Shown: piece after piece, positions 36,019 through 44,207 of the stretch
Position numbering within the stretch: position 1 is the stretch's first letter
How the letters are laid out: each line of letters begins with the position of its first letter
Assembly (NCBI GenBank): GCA_016293925.1
Contig: JAEDCX010000003.1
Location: forward strand, 1-64,000
Direction: 5' to 3'
Origin: Lachnospiraceae bacterium
Lineage (GTDB): Bacteria > Bacillota > Clostridia > Lachnospirales > Lachnospiraceae
DNA length: 64,000 nt
Notes under the pieces: generated by a model
What the model saw: the letters and a program-made list of their open reading frames with translations, nothing else
Told to the model about the DNA's origin: nothing
Database searches by the model: none
Position numbers and translations under genes: made by a program

Positions 36019-36441
36019 TTATTCAGCTACATATACCTCATATTTCAGTTCGAACTCATCCCCTGCCGCAACAGGCTGTGCATCAATACTGAACTGGCCG
36101 TACTCCCCATTCACATACAGGGACCAGTAGGCACCGTCTGCATCGTAGTCAGCAGACACACCGTTAATCGTCGTCAGATAATACCCCCATTCATCCTGAT
36201 ACCCATCGAAATCAAATCCATTGGCCACCAGGCAATCGTACAGGGTATCCCCCTGCAATTCCATTGTGTACTTCGTATCATTTCCATCCGGTGCTGTCAC
36301 GATTACGGTACACGTCTCTGCGTTCTGCTCCGCATCCGCTGTTGTGTCCTTCTTGTCTGTCTTTCCGCATGCAGTCATTGCAAACATGCAAAGGACAAGC
36401 ATCATAGTCAGAATGGTGTTCAGTAACTTCTTGTTTCTCAT
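36019..36441 (-). CDS. DUF4430 lipoprotein (transcobalamin beta-domain-like)
   Basis: 140 residues. A signal peptide ends in a lipobox (FAMTAC, Cys about 25), so the protein should be lipid-anchored on the outer face of the membrane. A short acidic linker leads to one DUF4430 domain: TLYDCLVANGFDFDG, then YLTTINGV and AYWSLYVNGEYGQFS, ending GDEFELKYE. This fold corresponds to the C-terminal cobalamin-contacting domain of transcobalamin-type proteins. It is the first gene after the cobalamin riboswitch. The start follows GAGGAAAGAG; an Arg-rich upstream in-frame region is excluded as leader sequence. Confidence 0.85.
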   Translation of the reverse strand: MRNKKLLNTILTMMLVLCMFAMTACGKTDKKDTTADAEQNAETCTVIVTAPDGNDTKYTMELQGDTLYDCLVANGFDFDGYQDEWGYYLTTINGVSADYDADGAYWSLYVNGEYGQFSIDAQPVAAGDEFELKYEVYVAE

Positions 36442-36583
36442 CTCTTTCCTCTTTCTGCGCTTTCTGCGCCTTCTCAGATTACCGGAGTCATAAACACGGA
36501 CACCTTCGGCAACATCCTTCCGCACTGCTGCAGGACGACTCCCGCGGAGCATTTTCCCGTATCAGAACAAAGTATCCGAATAC

Positions 36584-36854
36584 AAGAAAAAAAGAGATCT
36601 TGCCGATCTCTTTGATGCCACCACAAAAAACAGGCATGGATCACTCCATCCCCCGCGCGCATTAAGCCTGAATTGCCTGCACTACGCCTTCTGTATCTGT
36701 ATTTATGTGACATTGTTTTCGGTTCCGGCAAAAACAATTGTACGAATCCACGTATCTGACTAATCAGTTCCAGGACTGCTTCACAGTGACCGACTCGCGG
36801 GGAATCCCACCCCATTCCGTGTTCCGTTTTGAAACGGTATCCGTACATGAAAAC
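36584..36854 (-). promoter_or_regulatory. Cobalamin riboswitch with terminator expression platform
   Basis: On the minus strand the conserved core reads GGTGGGATTCCCCGCGAGT followed by CGGTCACTGTGA (36780-36830), as in class-II-like cobalamin aptamers. A B12-box-like AGTCAGATACGTGG lies downstream at 36748-36761. The leader ends in a strong terminator, AAAGAGATC / GATCTCTTT followed by TTTTTTTC (36584-36613). Cobalamin binding is expected to reduce expression of the DUF4430/ECF operon. The assignment rests on reading motifs by eye; a covariance-model search would confirm it. Confidence 0.85.
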
Positions 36855-36860
36855 GCATGT

Positions 36861-36889
36861 ATCTTACCATACTTTATCCTGTTTTTCAA
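36861..36889 (-). promoter_or_regulatory. Promoter of the riboswitch-ECF operon
   Basis: TTGAAA and TAAGAT with a 17-bp spacer on the minus strand, ending just before the predicted riboswitch RNA. Confidence 0.65.
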
Positions 36890-36960
36890 CACCTGATCGA
36901 AAACACACTCTCTGCCATCAGACAGCCCGTCATATGCCGGTCTTCCGACCGGGGGAGCAC

Positions 36961-37626
36961 TCAGCGAATCCCCCACACCACCGTGACGGTATCCTCCACC
37001 TCAATATCATCCGGTGTCATATCCATGTCATAGGACGCCCCGGCATGTGCCTTCCTGCACATCGCCCCGGCAGCCAGCGGTGTCACAGGACCGGTAACCA
37101 GATCAAGCCTGTTCCAGGAATAATCCACCAGCTGAATCTCTCCCAGTTCCACGCCCGATGCCTCTGCCAGAATTCGCGCCTTTGCAGTAGAATCTGTTAC
37201 CGCCGTCCGAAGCAGATCGTTCTTACAGTTCTCCTGATCGCTGATTGTATATTCCAGATTTAATTCCGGATTGGCATCGCAATGAGCCAGTGCATACAAT
37301 AGTCTGCCCAGCAGTTCGTTATTCAGCGGAAACTGGAGTTTCATTCTGTGATGATACTGGTACCCTGCAAAACGATTTTTCCAATTGCGGGTCTCGTCCT
37401 GATATCCTTCATATCTTGGCTCCACATTCATGGACACGGTCTTCCAATCCGTTCTGTCAAATCCAAGATCCGTTGCAAGTTCCTTGACTTTATTAGTCAA
37501 TTCTGTAGATTTTCGAATCGCGTCCTCATATTCCTTTTCATTTCCTTCCAACGTGACAAACAGACGGGTGGTGTCCGGTCGGACTGCAATTTTCCCTTTC
37601 CCGGTTACCCTGATGACTCTCTCCAT
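36961..37626 (-). CDS. SIMPL domain (DUF541) protein
   Basis: 221 residues, one SIMPL domain: VIRVTGKGKIAVRPDTTRLFVTLEG at the start and GASYDMDMTPDDIEVEDTVTVVWGI at the end. The family includes periplasmic or cytoplasmic proteins linked to oxidative stress or signalling, with no defined activity. No signal peptide is seen, so this one should be cytoplasmic. The start follows GGAGAAACGAG, removing 21 upstream residues. It is 73 bp after the EAL protein gene on the same strand and may be co-transcribed. Confidence 0.8.
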   Translation of the reverse strand: MERVIRVTGKGKIAVRPDTTRLFVTLEGNEKEYEDAIRKSTELTNKVKELATDLGFDRTDWKTVSMNVEPRYEGYQDETRNWKNRFAGYQYHHRMKLQFPLNNELLGRLLYALAHCDANPELNLEYTISDQENCKNDLLRTAVTDSTAKARILAEASGVELGEIQLVDYSWNRLDLVTGPVTPLAAGAMCRKAHAGASYDMDMTPDDIEVEDTVTVVWGIR

Positions 37627-37699
37627 CTCGTTTCTCCTTTCCATGACAGAAGCTGCTCCCATCCGGGTGCATCGCCTCCCTGTTTTCATTGCGTTTTCT

Positions 37700-39610
37700 C
37701 TATATCATCCGCTGCGTTCCGTGCTGAATCAGAAACCGATCCAGATCATCTGCCGGAATTGGTCTGGAATACTTGAATCCCTGCAGATACGATGCCGAAT
37801 TGTTCATACACAGCAGCTCCTGGTCTTCCGTTTCCACGCCTTCATACAGGAGTTCGTAACCAAGTTGATCGAATGCCAGTGACAAACTGTGAAGCATCAC
37901 TCTCTGTTTCTCATCATCCGTCATCAGTAATAGCGAACGGTCAAACTTTACCACATTGAAATTCAATCCCAATAATCGTTCCAGATTTGAATGCCCGGTG
38001 CCGAAATCATCCAGATACAGATAACTGCCCAAGCGTCTCATCTCTGTCACAATACCGGCAACAATGTTGTAATCCGTATCGTTATTGCTCTCTGTCAGTT
38101 CCACACCGATCCTCCTAAAAGAGATACCGTGCCCGCTCACGATTGTCTCAAAATCCGTCATGAAAGAAGGAATCTTCAGTTCCGTCATGGAGAAATTGAC
38201 AGAGATTCTGTCCCAGTCAAAGCCTTCACTCAATAATCGTTTCATCAGAATGCAGGATTTATTCAGAATAATCTTGCTCAACGCATGAATACAGTCGCTC
38301 TCTTCCGCAAGCGGGATGAATTCCCCCGGCATGATAAAGCCGATCCCCGGGATATCCAGACGCATCAGGGCTTCCGCAGTATCAAACCGGCCCGTATGCA
38401 CATTCTTTACCGGCTGGCAATAGAGCAGAACTCTCTCATCCTCCAGATCCTCCTTCACCTTGATATCCTGTAATGCTTTCAGGATACACTTGGAACGGCT
38501 GAATTGCTCGAAATCGGAATGGTATACCATCAGGTATGTATTCAAGGCAATCTGTTTGGTATAAAAGTCAAATGACCACATGAAATCATCCATATTCTGC
38601 GACTCCGGATCTTCCATAACAACAATCTTGAAATCCAGATGAAACTGTCCGTGCTGCGGCAGAAGTTCATCCCGAACCAGAGTTTCTGCCCTCTGCATGA
38701 TATCGGAATTCTTCTCCTCTTTTACGGCAAGAACCACGAGTTCCTGATAGGGATTGAACAGAATCGCATCCCGGAATTTGGCACTCTTGAAATTATAGAA
38801 TACTTTGCCGAATTCCTCCGGAATCCCGTACTTCTTATCCAGGTTTAGACGCAGACACAGGAATACATCCTTCTTCCCTTTTTCCCGCCTCTCCAGCAGA
38901 TAATTCTCCATGGATTTCAGATCCAGTGCCCCGGTCTCCAGCGCATAGGAATTGGAATGTAGCATGAATACAATCACAATGATCGGCATTGCAAACGTCA
39001 GTGACAGAAAAGAATTATGTCCATAGAAATCCTCGACCACAACAATTGCGACGCACATGATCTCCGTGATGTACAAAATCTTACGCACCTTCGGAATGAT
39101 TCTTTTCCGGTACACAATCAGAATCGCGGCGATCAGAAAATAGTTCAGCAGATAGGCAATGGTAAAGGGCTTCTGAATGTTAACATTCTGCCACAGGCCT
39201 TCCTCATCCAGATAGAAGCCAATATGTGTCAGCGGTGACAGGCAGTCCATAACCGCCCCTGTCACATTCAGAAACAGGGAAATCAGCTTCAGACACGCAC
39301 CCTGACTGCTTTTCGGCGAAATCAGAAGGATCAGATATTCCGTATACAACAGGAAAATCATAAGAAATGCGCAGTGATAGATATCCCGGAAGAAATATAT
39401 CCAGAAAATCTTCTCCTGTTTGACAGCAATACAGAACATGACATTCGATGCAGAAGCCAACGTCACAAGAACAAGACTTAATATGAAGAGGAAGGATCTC
39501 TTTTCCCTTTTCACATACGTTTCCTTGAGAATCAACAGAAACAGAATTCCCAATAAAACCAGAAAAAGATCCCCCACTATGGAATACTTTTCAATCAGTT
39601 CCGTATACAT
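37700..39610 (-). CDS. Membrane EAL-domain phosphodiesterase
   Basis: 636 residues. About seven membrane helices (residues 8-225) form an MHYT/7TM-like sensor, followed by a region in the position of GGDEF but without the signature (225-375). The EAL domain (385-630) has TAEALMRLD, SVNFSMTEL, VELTESN, DDFGTGHS, VVKFDRS and YEGVET, so the metal ligands and catalytic Lys/Glu are present. It should hydrolyse c-di-GMP in the cytoplasm in response to a membrane signal. Start: ATG after AGAGGAACGGGA. It shares its layout and its exact length with the third EAL protein at 53265, suggesting old paralogs. Confidence 0.88.
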   Translation of the reverse strand: MYTELIEKYSIVGDLFLVLLGILFLLILKETYVKREKRSFLFILSLVLVTLASASNVMFCIAVKQEKIFWIYFFRDIYHCAFLMIFLLYTEYLILLISPKSSQGACLKLISLFLNVTGAVMDCLSPLTHIGFYLDEEGLWQNVNIQKPFTIAYLLNYFLIAAILIVYRKRIIPKVRKILYITEIMCVAIVVVEDFYGHNSFLSLTFAMPIIVIVFMLHSNSYALETGALDLKSMENYLLERREKGKKDVFLCLRLNLDKKYGIPEEFGKVFYNFKSAKFRDAILFNPYQELVVLAVKEEKNSDIMQRAETLVRDELLPQHGQFHLDFKIVVMEDPESQNMDDFMWSFDFYTKQIALNTYLMVYHSDFEQFSRSKCILKALQDIKVKEDLEDERVLLYCQPVKNVHTGRFDTAEALMRLDIPGIGFIMPGEFIPLAEESDCIHALSKIILNKSCILMKRLLSEGFDWDRISVNFSMTELKIPSFMTDFETIVSGHGISFRRIGVELTESNNDTDYNIVAGIVTEMRRLGSYLYLDDFGTGHSNLERLLGLNFNVVKFDRSLLLMTDDEKQRVMLHSLSLAFDQLGYELLYEGVETEDQELLCMNNSASYLQGFKYSRPIPADDLDRFLIQHGTQRMI

Positions 39611-39673
39611 TCCCGTTCCTCTTTGGTTCACTCGCCGAGTTTTCTCTTTCGGTTACCGCACAGTTGTCATATT

Positions 39674-39682
39674 ATTATATCA
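39674..39682 (-). promoter_or_regulatory. Extended -10 promoter of the membrane EAL gene
   Basis: TGA-TATAAT on the minus strand, about 65 bp before the start codon. The -35 (TTTCCA) is weak, as is usual with an extended -10. Confidence 0.5.
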
Positions 39683-39711
39683 CATGTTATCCACATTGGA
39701 AAGAATTAACC

Positions 39712-39740
39712 TTGACAATATCAACAATTCATTATATAAA
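39712..39740 (+). promoter_or_regulatory. Promoter of the VTT protein gene
   Basis: TTGACA and TATAAA with a 17-bp spacer, 45 bp before the start codon, divergent from the EAL gene promoter. Confidence 0.65.
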
Positions 39741-39784
39741 AAAAGAACTGACAATCGTAACAGATTCAAACAAAGGACATAAGT

Positions 39785-40492
39785 ATGAAGCGTTTTCTCC
39801 TCAAAGCAGCCTATATTCTGATCATGATCGGACTGGCCTTTTTACTTGTTTATTACATAGGACGTGATATTGCTCCCGATCTGATCCGCGCTTTCAAGAG
39901 TGGGGACGAAGCCGCAATGGAGATGTATCTCGCAGAGAATGATAATATTCTCGGCATGATGCTGACCGCCCTTCTGCAGATTGTTCAGGTTCTGTCCGTC
40001 TTCATCCCCAGTATCCCTGTGCAGGTTGCTGCCGGAGTCGTATTCGGAACCGTCCGTGGTTTTCTGATCTGCTATATTGCCAATATTGTTGCCAACGCAT
40101 TCATCTACCTGATCTATGCGAAGATCCATGTCCTGTTAAACAGGATCGTACCGATGGAGAAAGAGAGCAAGCTCACCCGTATGATCGCCGCATCCGGTTC
40201 TCCTACCTATATGGTCGCAATGGCATGTATCATTCCTGCTATCCCAAACGGCTTCATTCCCTATGCAGCATATGCTGCCAAGGTGCCGTTCAAAAAGTTC
40301 GTCTTTGCCGTATCCGTAGGGTGTCTTCCACCCATCCTGGTACTGTGTGCCATCGGCAATCAGATCCTGACCGGAGACTGGTTCCTGGTAGTGTTCCTGA
40401 TCGCCCTGTCCTTTGTGATTGCCGCAGTTCTGACACTGCTGCAGGGACGGATCATTCGCTTTATCAATACCCACATCCGGAATCGACGATAG
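39785..40492 (+). CDS. TVP38/TMEM64 (VTT domain) membrane protein
   Basis: 235 residues with about six hydrophobic segments. VTT signatures are present: VFIPSIPVQVAAGVVFGTVRGFLICYIANIVANAFIYLIY and IIPAIPNGFIPYAAYAAKVPFKKF. VTT/DedA-superfamily proteins are linked to lipid scrambling and membrane homeostasis; the exact substrate here is unknown. Start: ATG after AAAGGACATAAGT. It is divergent from the EAL gene and convergent with the ANTAR gene, whose stop lies only three bases away. Confidence 0.82.
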   Translation: MKRFLLKAAYILIMIGLAFLLVYYIGRDIAPDLIRAFKSGDEAAMEMYLAENDNILGMMLTALLQIVQVLSVFIPSIPVQVAAGVVFGTVRGFLICYIANIVANAFIYLIYAKIHVLLNRIVPMEKESKLTRMIAASGSPTYMVAMACIIPAIPNGFIPYAAYAAKVPFKKFVFAVSVGCLPPILVLCAIGNQILTGDWFLVVFLIALSFVIAAVLTLLQGRIIRFINTHIRNRR

Positions 40493-40495
40493 GTA

Positions 40496-41044
40496 TCAGC
40501 CTTCCATCAGTGCCAGTATCATCTGGGCAGTCTCAACTTTCCCGGTTCCGCTGTCCATACTGTTTTTCTGGATGTATCGGTGGGCTTCCTCTTCCGACAT
40601 GCCGTTTCGCTCCATCAGCAGTTTTTTCGCCTGTTCGATGATCTTGATCTCTTCTTCGTTCCGTTCTTTCGGAACAGACCTGCGCTTCTTCCGGCGACGA
40701 TCCATATTCTGCGCCATCATTCCCAGCGTTTCTACCAGATCGTGCACTTTCAGCGGCATCGGAAGACCGACGACCCCATTGCCCATATTATCTTCCAGGT
40801 TCTGCATGGACGCCACCAGAAGCATCTCAAAGTTCTGGGGCATAATGTAACGGAGTTCCCCGGCTGTCATATCGAGATATTTGGATCCGCTTACCACGAT
40901 TCCGTCATTCATCTCCTCCAGCGCTGCCATCACCTGGGCGCCCGTAGAACACACCGTCTTCACCTGAAATCCATATTTTACCAAAACATTACGGATATTC
41001 TTAGCCTCTTCAAGCTTGTAAAAAACAACAATGATGCTTGTCAA
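40496..41044 (-). CDS. ANTAR-domain RNA-binding antiterminator regulator
   Basis: 182 residues. Residues 1-110 have a receiver-like fold (SIIVVFYKLEEAKNIRNVLVKYGF), but the acidic pair and the phosphoacceptor Asp are not recognisable (FYK and VVSGSK at those places). Residues about 125-180 form an ANTAR domain (NEEEIKIIEQAKKLLMERNGMSEEEAHRYIQKNSMDS). ANTAR proteins bind paired hexaloop hairpins and prevent premature termination, often in nitrogen genes. The start is a TTG preceded at seven bases by AAGGAGG; the upstream ATG has no site. It follows glnA by 65 bp in the same direction, so its own level should follow nitrogen supply. Confidence 0.88.
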   Translation of the reverse strand: MTSIIVVFYKLEEAKNIRNVLVKYGFQVKTVCSTGAQVMAALEEMNDGIVVSGSKYLDMTAGELRYIMPQNFEMLLVASMQNLEDNMGNGVVGLPMPLKVHDLVETLGMMAQNMDRRRKKRRSVPKERNEEEIKIIEQAKKLLMERNGMSEEEAHRYIQKNSMDSGTGKVETAQMILALMEG

Positions 41045-41109
41045 GCGAACTCCTCCTTCCGCAATGTCTTTCGTATCTGTATGGTATACATCTACTTCAC
41101 GCAGCAAAA

Positions 41110-42441
41110 TTAAATCTTATTTAAATATTCGTTGATTTCCCACTCTGTTACCTGGGAACGGTATCTGTTCCATTCTTCTCTTTTGGCTTCCGTATACTTC
41201 TGGAAAACGTGCTCTCCCAGTACATCTGCAATAAACGGATCTGCTTCCATCTCCGCAACCGCTTCCGTCAGCGTATCCGGCAGCGATCCGATACCCAGCA
41301 TCTTCCGTTCCGCTTCTGTCATCTCATAGATGTTGCGATCCACACTCTTCGGCGGCTCAATATGATTCACGATACCGTCAAGTCCTGCCCGCAGACACAC
41401 TGCAAGTGCCAGATACGGATTGGCTGCCGGGTCCGCACACCGCAGTTCCACTCTGGTCCCGTTTCCTCTTGATGCCGGGATTCTGATCAGCGGACTTCTG
41501 TTTATACCGCTCCACGCAATGTATACCGGTGCCTCATATCCCGGCACCAGTCGTTTATAGGAATTCACAATCGGATTGGTAATGGCCGTCATACCTTTGA
41601 TATGCTTCATAATACCGCCGATAAAGAAGTATGCCTCTTTACTCAGACCCAATGCATTGTTCTCATCTGCAAAAATATTCCTGCCGTCCTTCATGAGCGA
41701 CATGTTGATATGCATACCGCTGCCTGCCTCTCCGAATTTCGGTTTCGGCATGAAAGAAGCATGTAATCCGTGTCTTCTTGCAATCGTCTTGACGGTCAGT
41801 TTGAATGTCATAATGTCATCAGCGGTCTTCAACGCCTCCCCGTATTTGAAGTCAATCTCATGCTGGGCAGGTGCACATTCGTGGTGAGAGGCTTCGATTT
41901 CAAATCCCAGTTCCTCCAGATTCAGCACCATATCCCGTCTGGCGTTCTCCCCGAAATCATTCGGTCCCATGTCGAAATAACCGGCTTTCTCGTATGTGAT
42001 CGTCGTCGGTAACATATTTTCGTCCGTATGGAAAAGGAAAAATTCACACTCCGGCCCAACCATGAAGGTATAGCCTAATTTCGCCGCCTCCGCAATGGCT
42101 CTTTTGAGTACATACCGCGGATCCCCCTCAAAGGGAATTCCGTTTGGTCTGTACACATCACAGATCAGTCTGGCAACCTTGCCCTGCTGGGGTCTCCACG
42201 GGAAAATAGCAAGTGTATCCAGATCCGGATACAGATACATATCCGACTCTTCAATCCGCACAAATCCCTCAATGCTGGACCCGTCAAACATGATCTGATT
42301 ATTCAATGCTTTTTCCAGCTGGCTTGCTGTGATTGCTACGTTCTTCAGGTTACCGAAGATGTCCACAAACTGCAGTCTGATAAACTCCACGTCTTCTTCA
42401 TCGATAATGCGAATAATATCTTCCTTCGTATACTTGCTCAT
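41110..42441 (-). CDS. glnA: Glutamine synthetase type I (GSI-alpha)
   Basis: 443 residues, the length of the GSI-alpha form found in Firmicutes. It makes glutamine from glutamate, ammonia and ATP as a dodecamer. Landmarks are [19 protein letters not shown] with the Arg linked to feedback inhibition in Bacillus, [32 protein letters not shown], and [32 protein letters not shown]. There is no adenylylation Tyr region, so control should be by feedback and gene expression. Start: ATG after AAAAGGAGCGCAT. The promoter and a palindrome lie upstream; the ANTAR gene follows. Confidence 0.96.
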   Translation of the reverse strand: MSKYTKEDIIRIIDEEDVEFIRLQFVDIFGNLKNVAITASQLEKALNNQIMFDGSSIEGFVRIEESDMYLYPDLDTLAIFPWRPQQGKVARLICDVYRPNGIPFEGDPRYVLKRAIAEAAKLGYTFMVGPECEFFLFHTDENMLPTTITYEKAGYFDMGPNDFGENARRDMVLNLEELGFEIEASHHECAPAQHEIDFKYGEALKTADDIMTFKLTVKTIARRHGLHASFMPKPKFGEAGSGMHINMSLMKDGRNIFADENNALGLSKEAYFFIGGIMKHIKGMTAITNPIVNSYKRLVPGYEAPVYIAWSGINRSPLIRIPASRGNGTRVELRCADPAANPYLALAVCLRAGLDGIVNHIEPPKSVDRNIYEMTEAERKMLGIGSLPDTLTEAVAEMEADPFIADVLGEHVFQKYTEAKREEWNRYRSQVTEWEINEYLNKI

Positions 42442-42505
42442 ATGCGCGCTCCTTTTCTTCCCATGAATATGTTTGCCTGCTTCAGCCGGCAATATAATAT
42501 GATTT

Positions 42506-42520
42506 GTGAATCCGATTCAC
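42506..42520. promoter_or_regulatory. Palindromic possible operator in the glnA leader
   Basis: A perfect 15-bp palindrome GTGAATC-C-GATTCAC lies between the glnA promoter and start codon. It does not match the GlnR consensus I know (TGTNA-N7-TNACA). It could bind a regulator as DNA or form a short hairpin as RNA. Confidence 0.4.
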
Positions 42521-42544
42521 GAATAGGCATCGCTCCTCATTCAG

Positions 42545-42572
42545 ATTATCGTATGATATAATCTCCTGTCAA
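42545..42572 (-). promoter_or_regulatory. Promoter of glnA
   Basis: TTGACA and GATAAT with a 16-bp spacer on the minus strand, about 105 bp before the start codon. Confidence 0.55.
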
Positions 42573-42688
42573 GAAACATATCTTCCACTATGGATCTTCC
42601 CGCCGGTCTGCTCTTCCTATTTGATCTTATATGAATAAATACACACCAGCAACATAGAATATACCAATAACCCTATCGGAGTAACCTC

Positions 42689-43153
42689 ATGAGTGCCAAA
42701 ACTAAAATCGTCGTATTTCATCTGAAAGAATTGATCTACACAGGAATCTTTGTTATTCTCGGAATCCTTTTCATCATACTGATGATCCTGATGTTCTCGC
42801 CATCCCGTAGCAGGAAATCCAAAACGCCAACCGAACAGGCGCTCTATGTTCCGGGAGTCTACACAACCCCCGTTGCCCTTGGCAACATGACTGTGGCGGT
42901 TGAGATGATTGTCGACAAAGACTGTATCCATTCTCTCCGGCTCGTCAACATCGAAGAGGACGTCGCAACCATGTATCCTCTGGTTCAGCCCACCTTTGAA
43001 GAGATTGCGTCCAAGGTTCTGGAAACCCAGTCCGTTACCGGCGTAACATACAACAGGGATACCCAATACACCACCAAGGTTCTGGTAGATGCCATTGAAT
43101 CCAATATCAACAAAGCCGTTCTCAGAGAGGATTCATCCGCAATCAACCCTTAA
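42689..43153 (+). CDS. Membrane-anchored protein with degenerate FMN-bind-like domain
   Basis: 154 residues. One N-terminal membrane helix (TGIFVILGILFIILMILMF) is followed by an extracytoplasmic domain. The pattern PGVYTTPVALGNMTVAVEMIVDKDCIHSLRLVN ... VTGVTYNRDTQYTTKVLVDAIESNINKA resembles FMN-binding domains of the NqrC/RnfG type, but the usual SGAT-type flavinylation motif is changed to TGVT. Whether it holds a flavin is doubtful. Start: ATG after GGAGTAACCTC. It is a single gene divergent from glnA. Confidence 0.55.
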   Translation: MSAKTKIVVFHLKELIYTGIFVILGILFIILMILMFSPSRSRKSKTPTEQALYVPGVYTTPVALGNMTVAVEMIVDKDCIHSLRLVNIEEDVATMYPLVQPTFEEIASKVLETQSVTGVTYNRDTQYTTKVLVDAIESNINKAVLREDSSAINP

Positions 43154-43304
43154 GGAAACCGGAAAGCAGGACCTTTTTATTCAATAACATATGTTATGTA
43201 ATTTCTTCGGAAGTCGGGATCACGCCGTGCGCACTCTGTACTGATCGAGCTGTTATACGCCGGATCCCGCCCTTCTCGCAATCTCATGGCGTCCGGTCTC
43301 TGTA

Positions 43305-44186
43305 CTATCTCCGCACTCTGTCCTTAATCCTTGCCAGATCCTCCGGCGTAAACACATAATGCCGGTTACAGAACTGGCAATTCGTCTCAATATCCTGACC
43401 GTCCCGGATCATATCTTCCAATTCTTCCGCCCCGAGACTGATCAATGCCCGCTCCACTCTGTCCCGGCTGCAGTCGCAGTGATATCCGGTAGGCAGTGTT
43501 GTCATATATTCAATATCCATCTCTCCCAGAATCTGTTTCAGAATCTCTTCCGGTGTATTTCCTTCCGACAACAGCGTGGTAACGCTCTTCATATTTTTCA
43601 GCCGTTCTTCCAGCTTGTCCAGCGTCTCTTCGGAGGCAAACGGCATCACCTGGATAATGAATCCACCAGCCTGTGCCACGGTGTTATCCTTATTCATCAG
43701 AACACCCAGACCGACCGAGGAAGGCACCTGTTCACTGGTTGCGAAATAATAGGTCAGATCCTCCGCGATCTCGCCGCTTACCAACTCCGTCTGCCCGGAA
43801 TACGGTTCCTTCATTCCAAGATCCTTGATGACCCGTAGGAACCCTCGCCCTACCGCCCCTCCGACATCCAGTTTGCCGAAATAATTGGGCGGTAACATGA
43901 CATCAGGAACCTTGGCATATCCCTTCACCTCAGCCTTTGCATTGGCTGTTACCAGCAGTTCCCCTACCGGACCGTCCCCCACAATCTGGATCGTTAACAG
44001 ATCCCGATCTCCTTTCATCATGCTTCCCATCATAGCGCCCGCAGTCAACAGTCTGCCCAGTGCCGCCGTAACGATGGGACTGGTCTCATGAATACTTCTT
44101 GAATATTCCACCATTTCTTTTGTTGTCGCCGCAAACGCGCGGATTTCCGCGTTTGCAGCCGTTGCCCTGACAATATAATCAGACAT
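43305..44186 (-). CDS. hslO: Hsp33 redox-regulated chaperone
   Basis: 293 residues. The zinc/redox switch cysteines are at the C-terminus: CDC (near 238) and CQFC (near 270), the CxC and CxxC pairs that bind zinc when reduced and form disulfides under oxidative stress to activate holdase function. The N-terminal core is typical (DYIVRATAANAEIRAFAA; SPIVTAALGRLLTAGAMMG). Start: ATG after GAGGTGTGAAG. It is the last gene of the hisC-DUF368-methyltransferase group. A 150-bp gap follows; it holds a 14-bp palindrome ATAACATATGTTAT but no clear terminator. Confidence 0.95.
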   Translation of the reverse strand: MSDYIVRATAANAEIRAFAATTKEMVEYSRSIHETSPIVTAALGRLLTAGAMMGSMMKGDRDLLTIQIVGDGPVGELLVTANAKAEVKGYAKVPDVMLPPNYFGKLDVGGAVGRGFLRVIKDLGMKEPYSGQTELVSGEIAEDLTYYFATSEQVPSSVGLGVLMNKDNTVAQAGGFIIQVMPFASEETLDKLEERLKNMKSVTTLLSEGNTPEEILKQILGEMDIEYMTTLPTGYHCDCSRDRVERALISLGAEELEDMIRDGQDIETNCQFCNRHYVFTPEDLARIKDRVRR

Positions 44187-44207
44187 CTTCACACCTCAGA
44201 ATCATCA

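Noticed and set aside
36474..36976. Open frames across the region upstream of the DUF4430 lipoprotein
   Set aside because: They coincide with the cobalamin riboswitch and its promoter; no start site or protein pattern is present.
43154..43304. Terminator for hslO
   Set aside because: The gap has a short palindrome and distant GGGATC/GATCCC arms, but no stem followed by a T-run.
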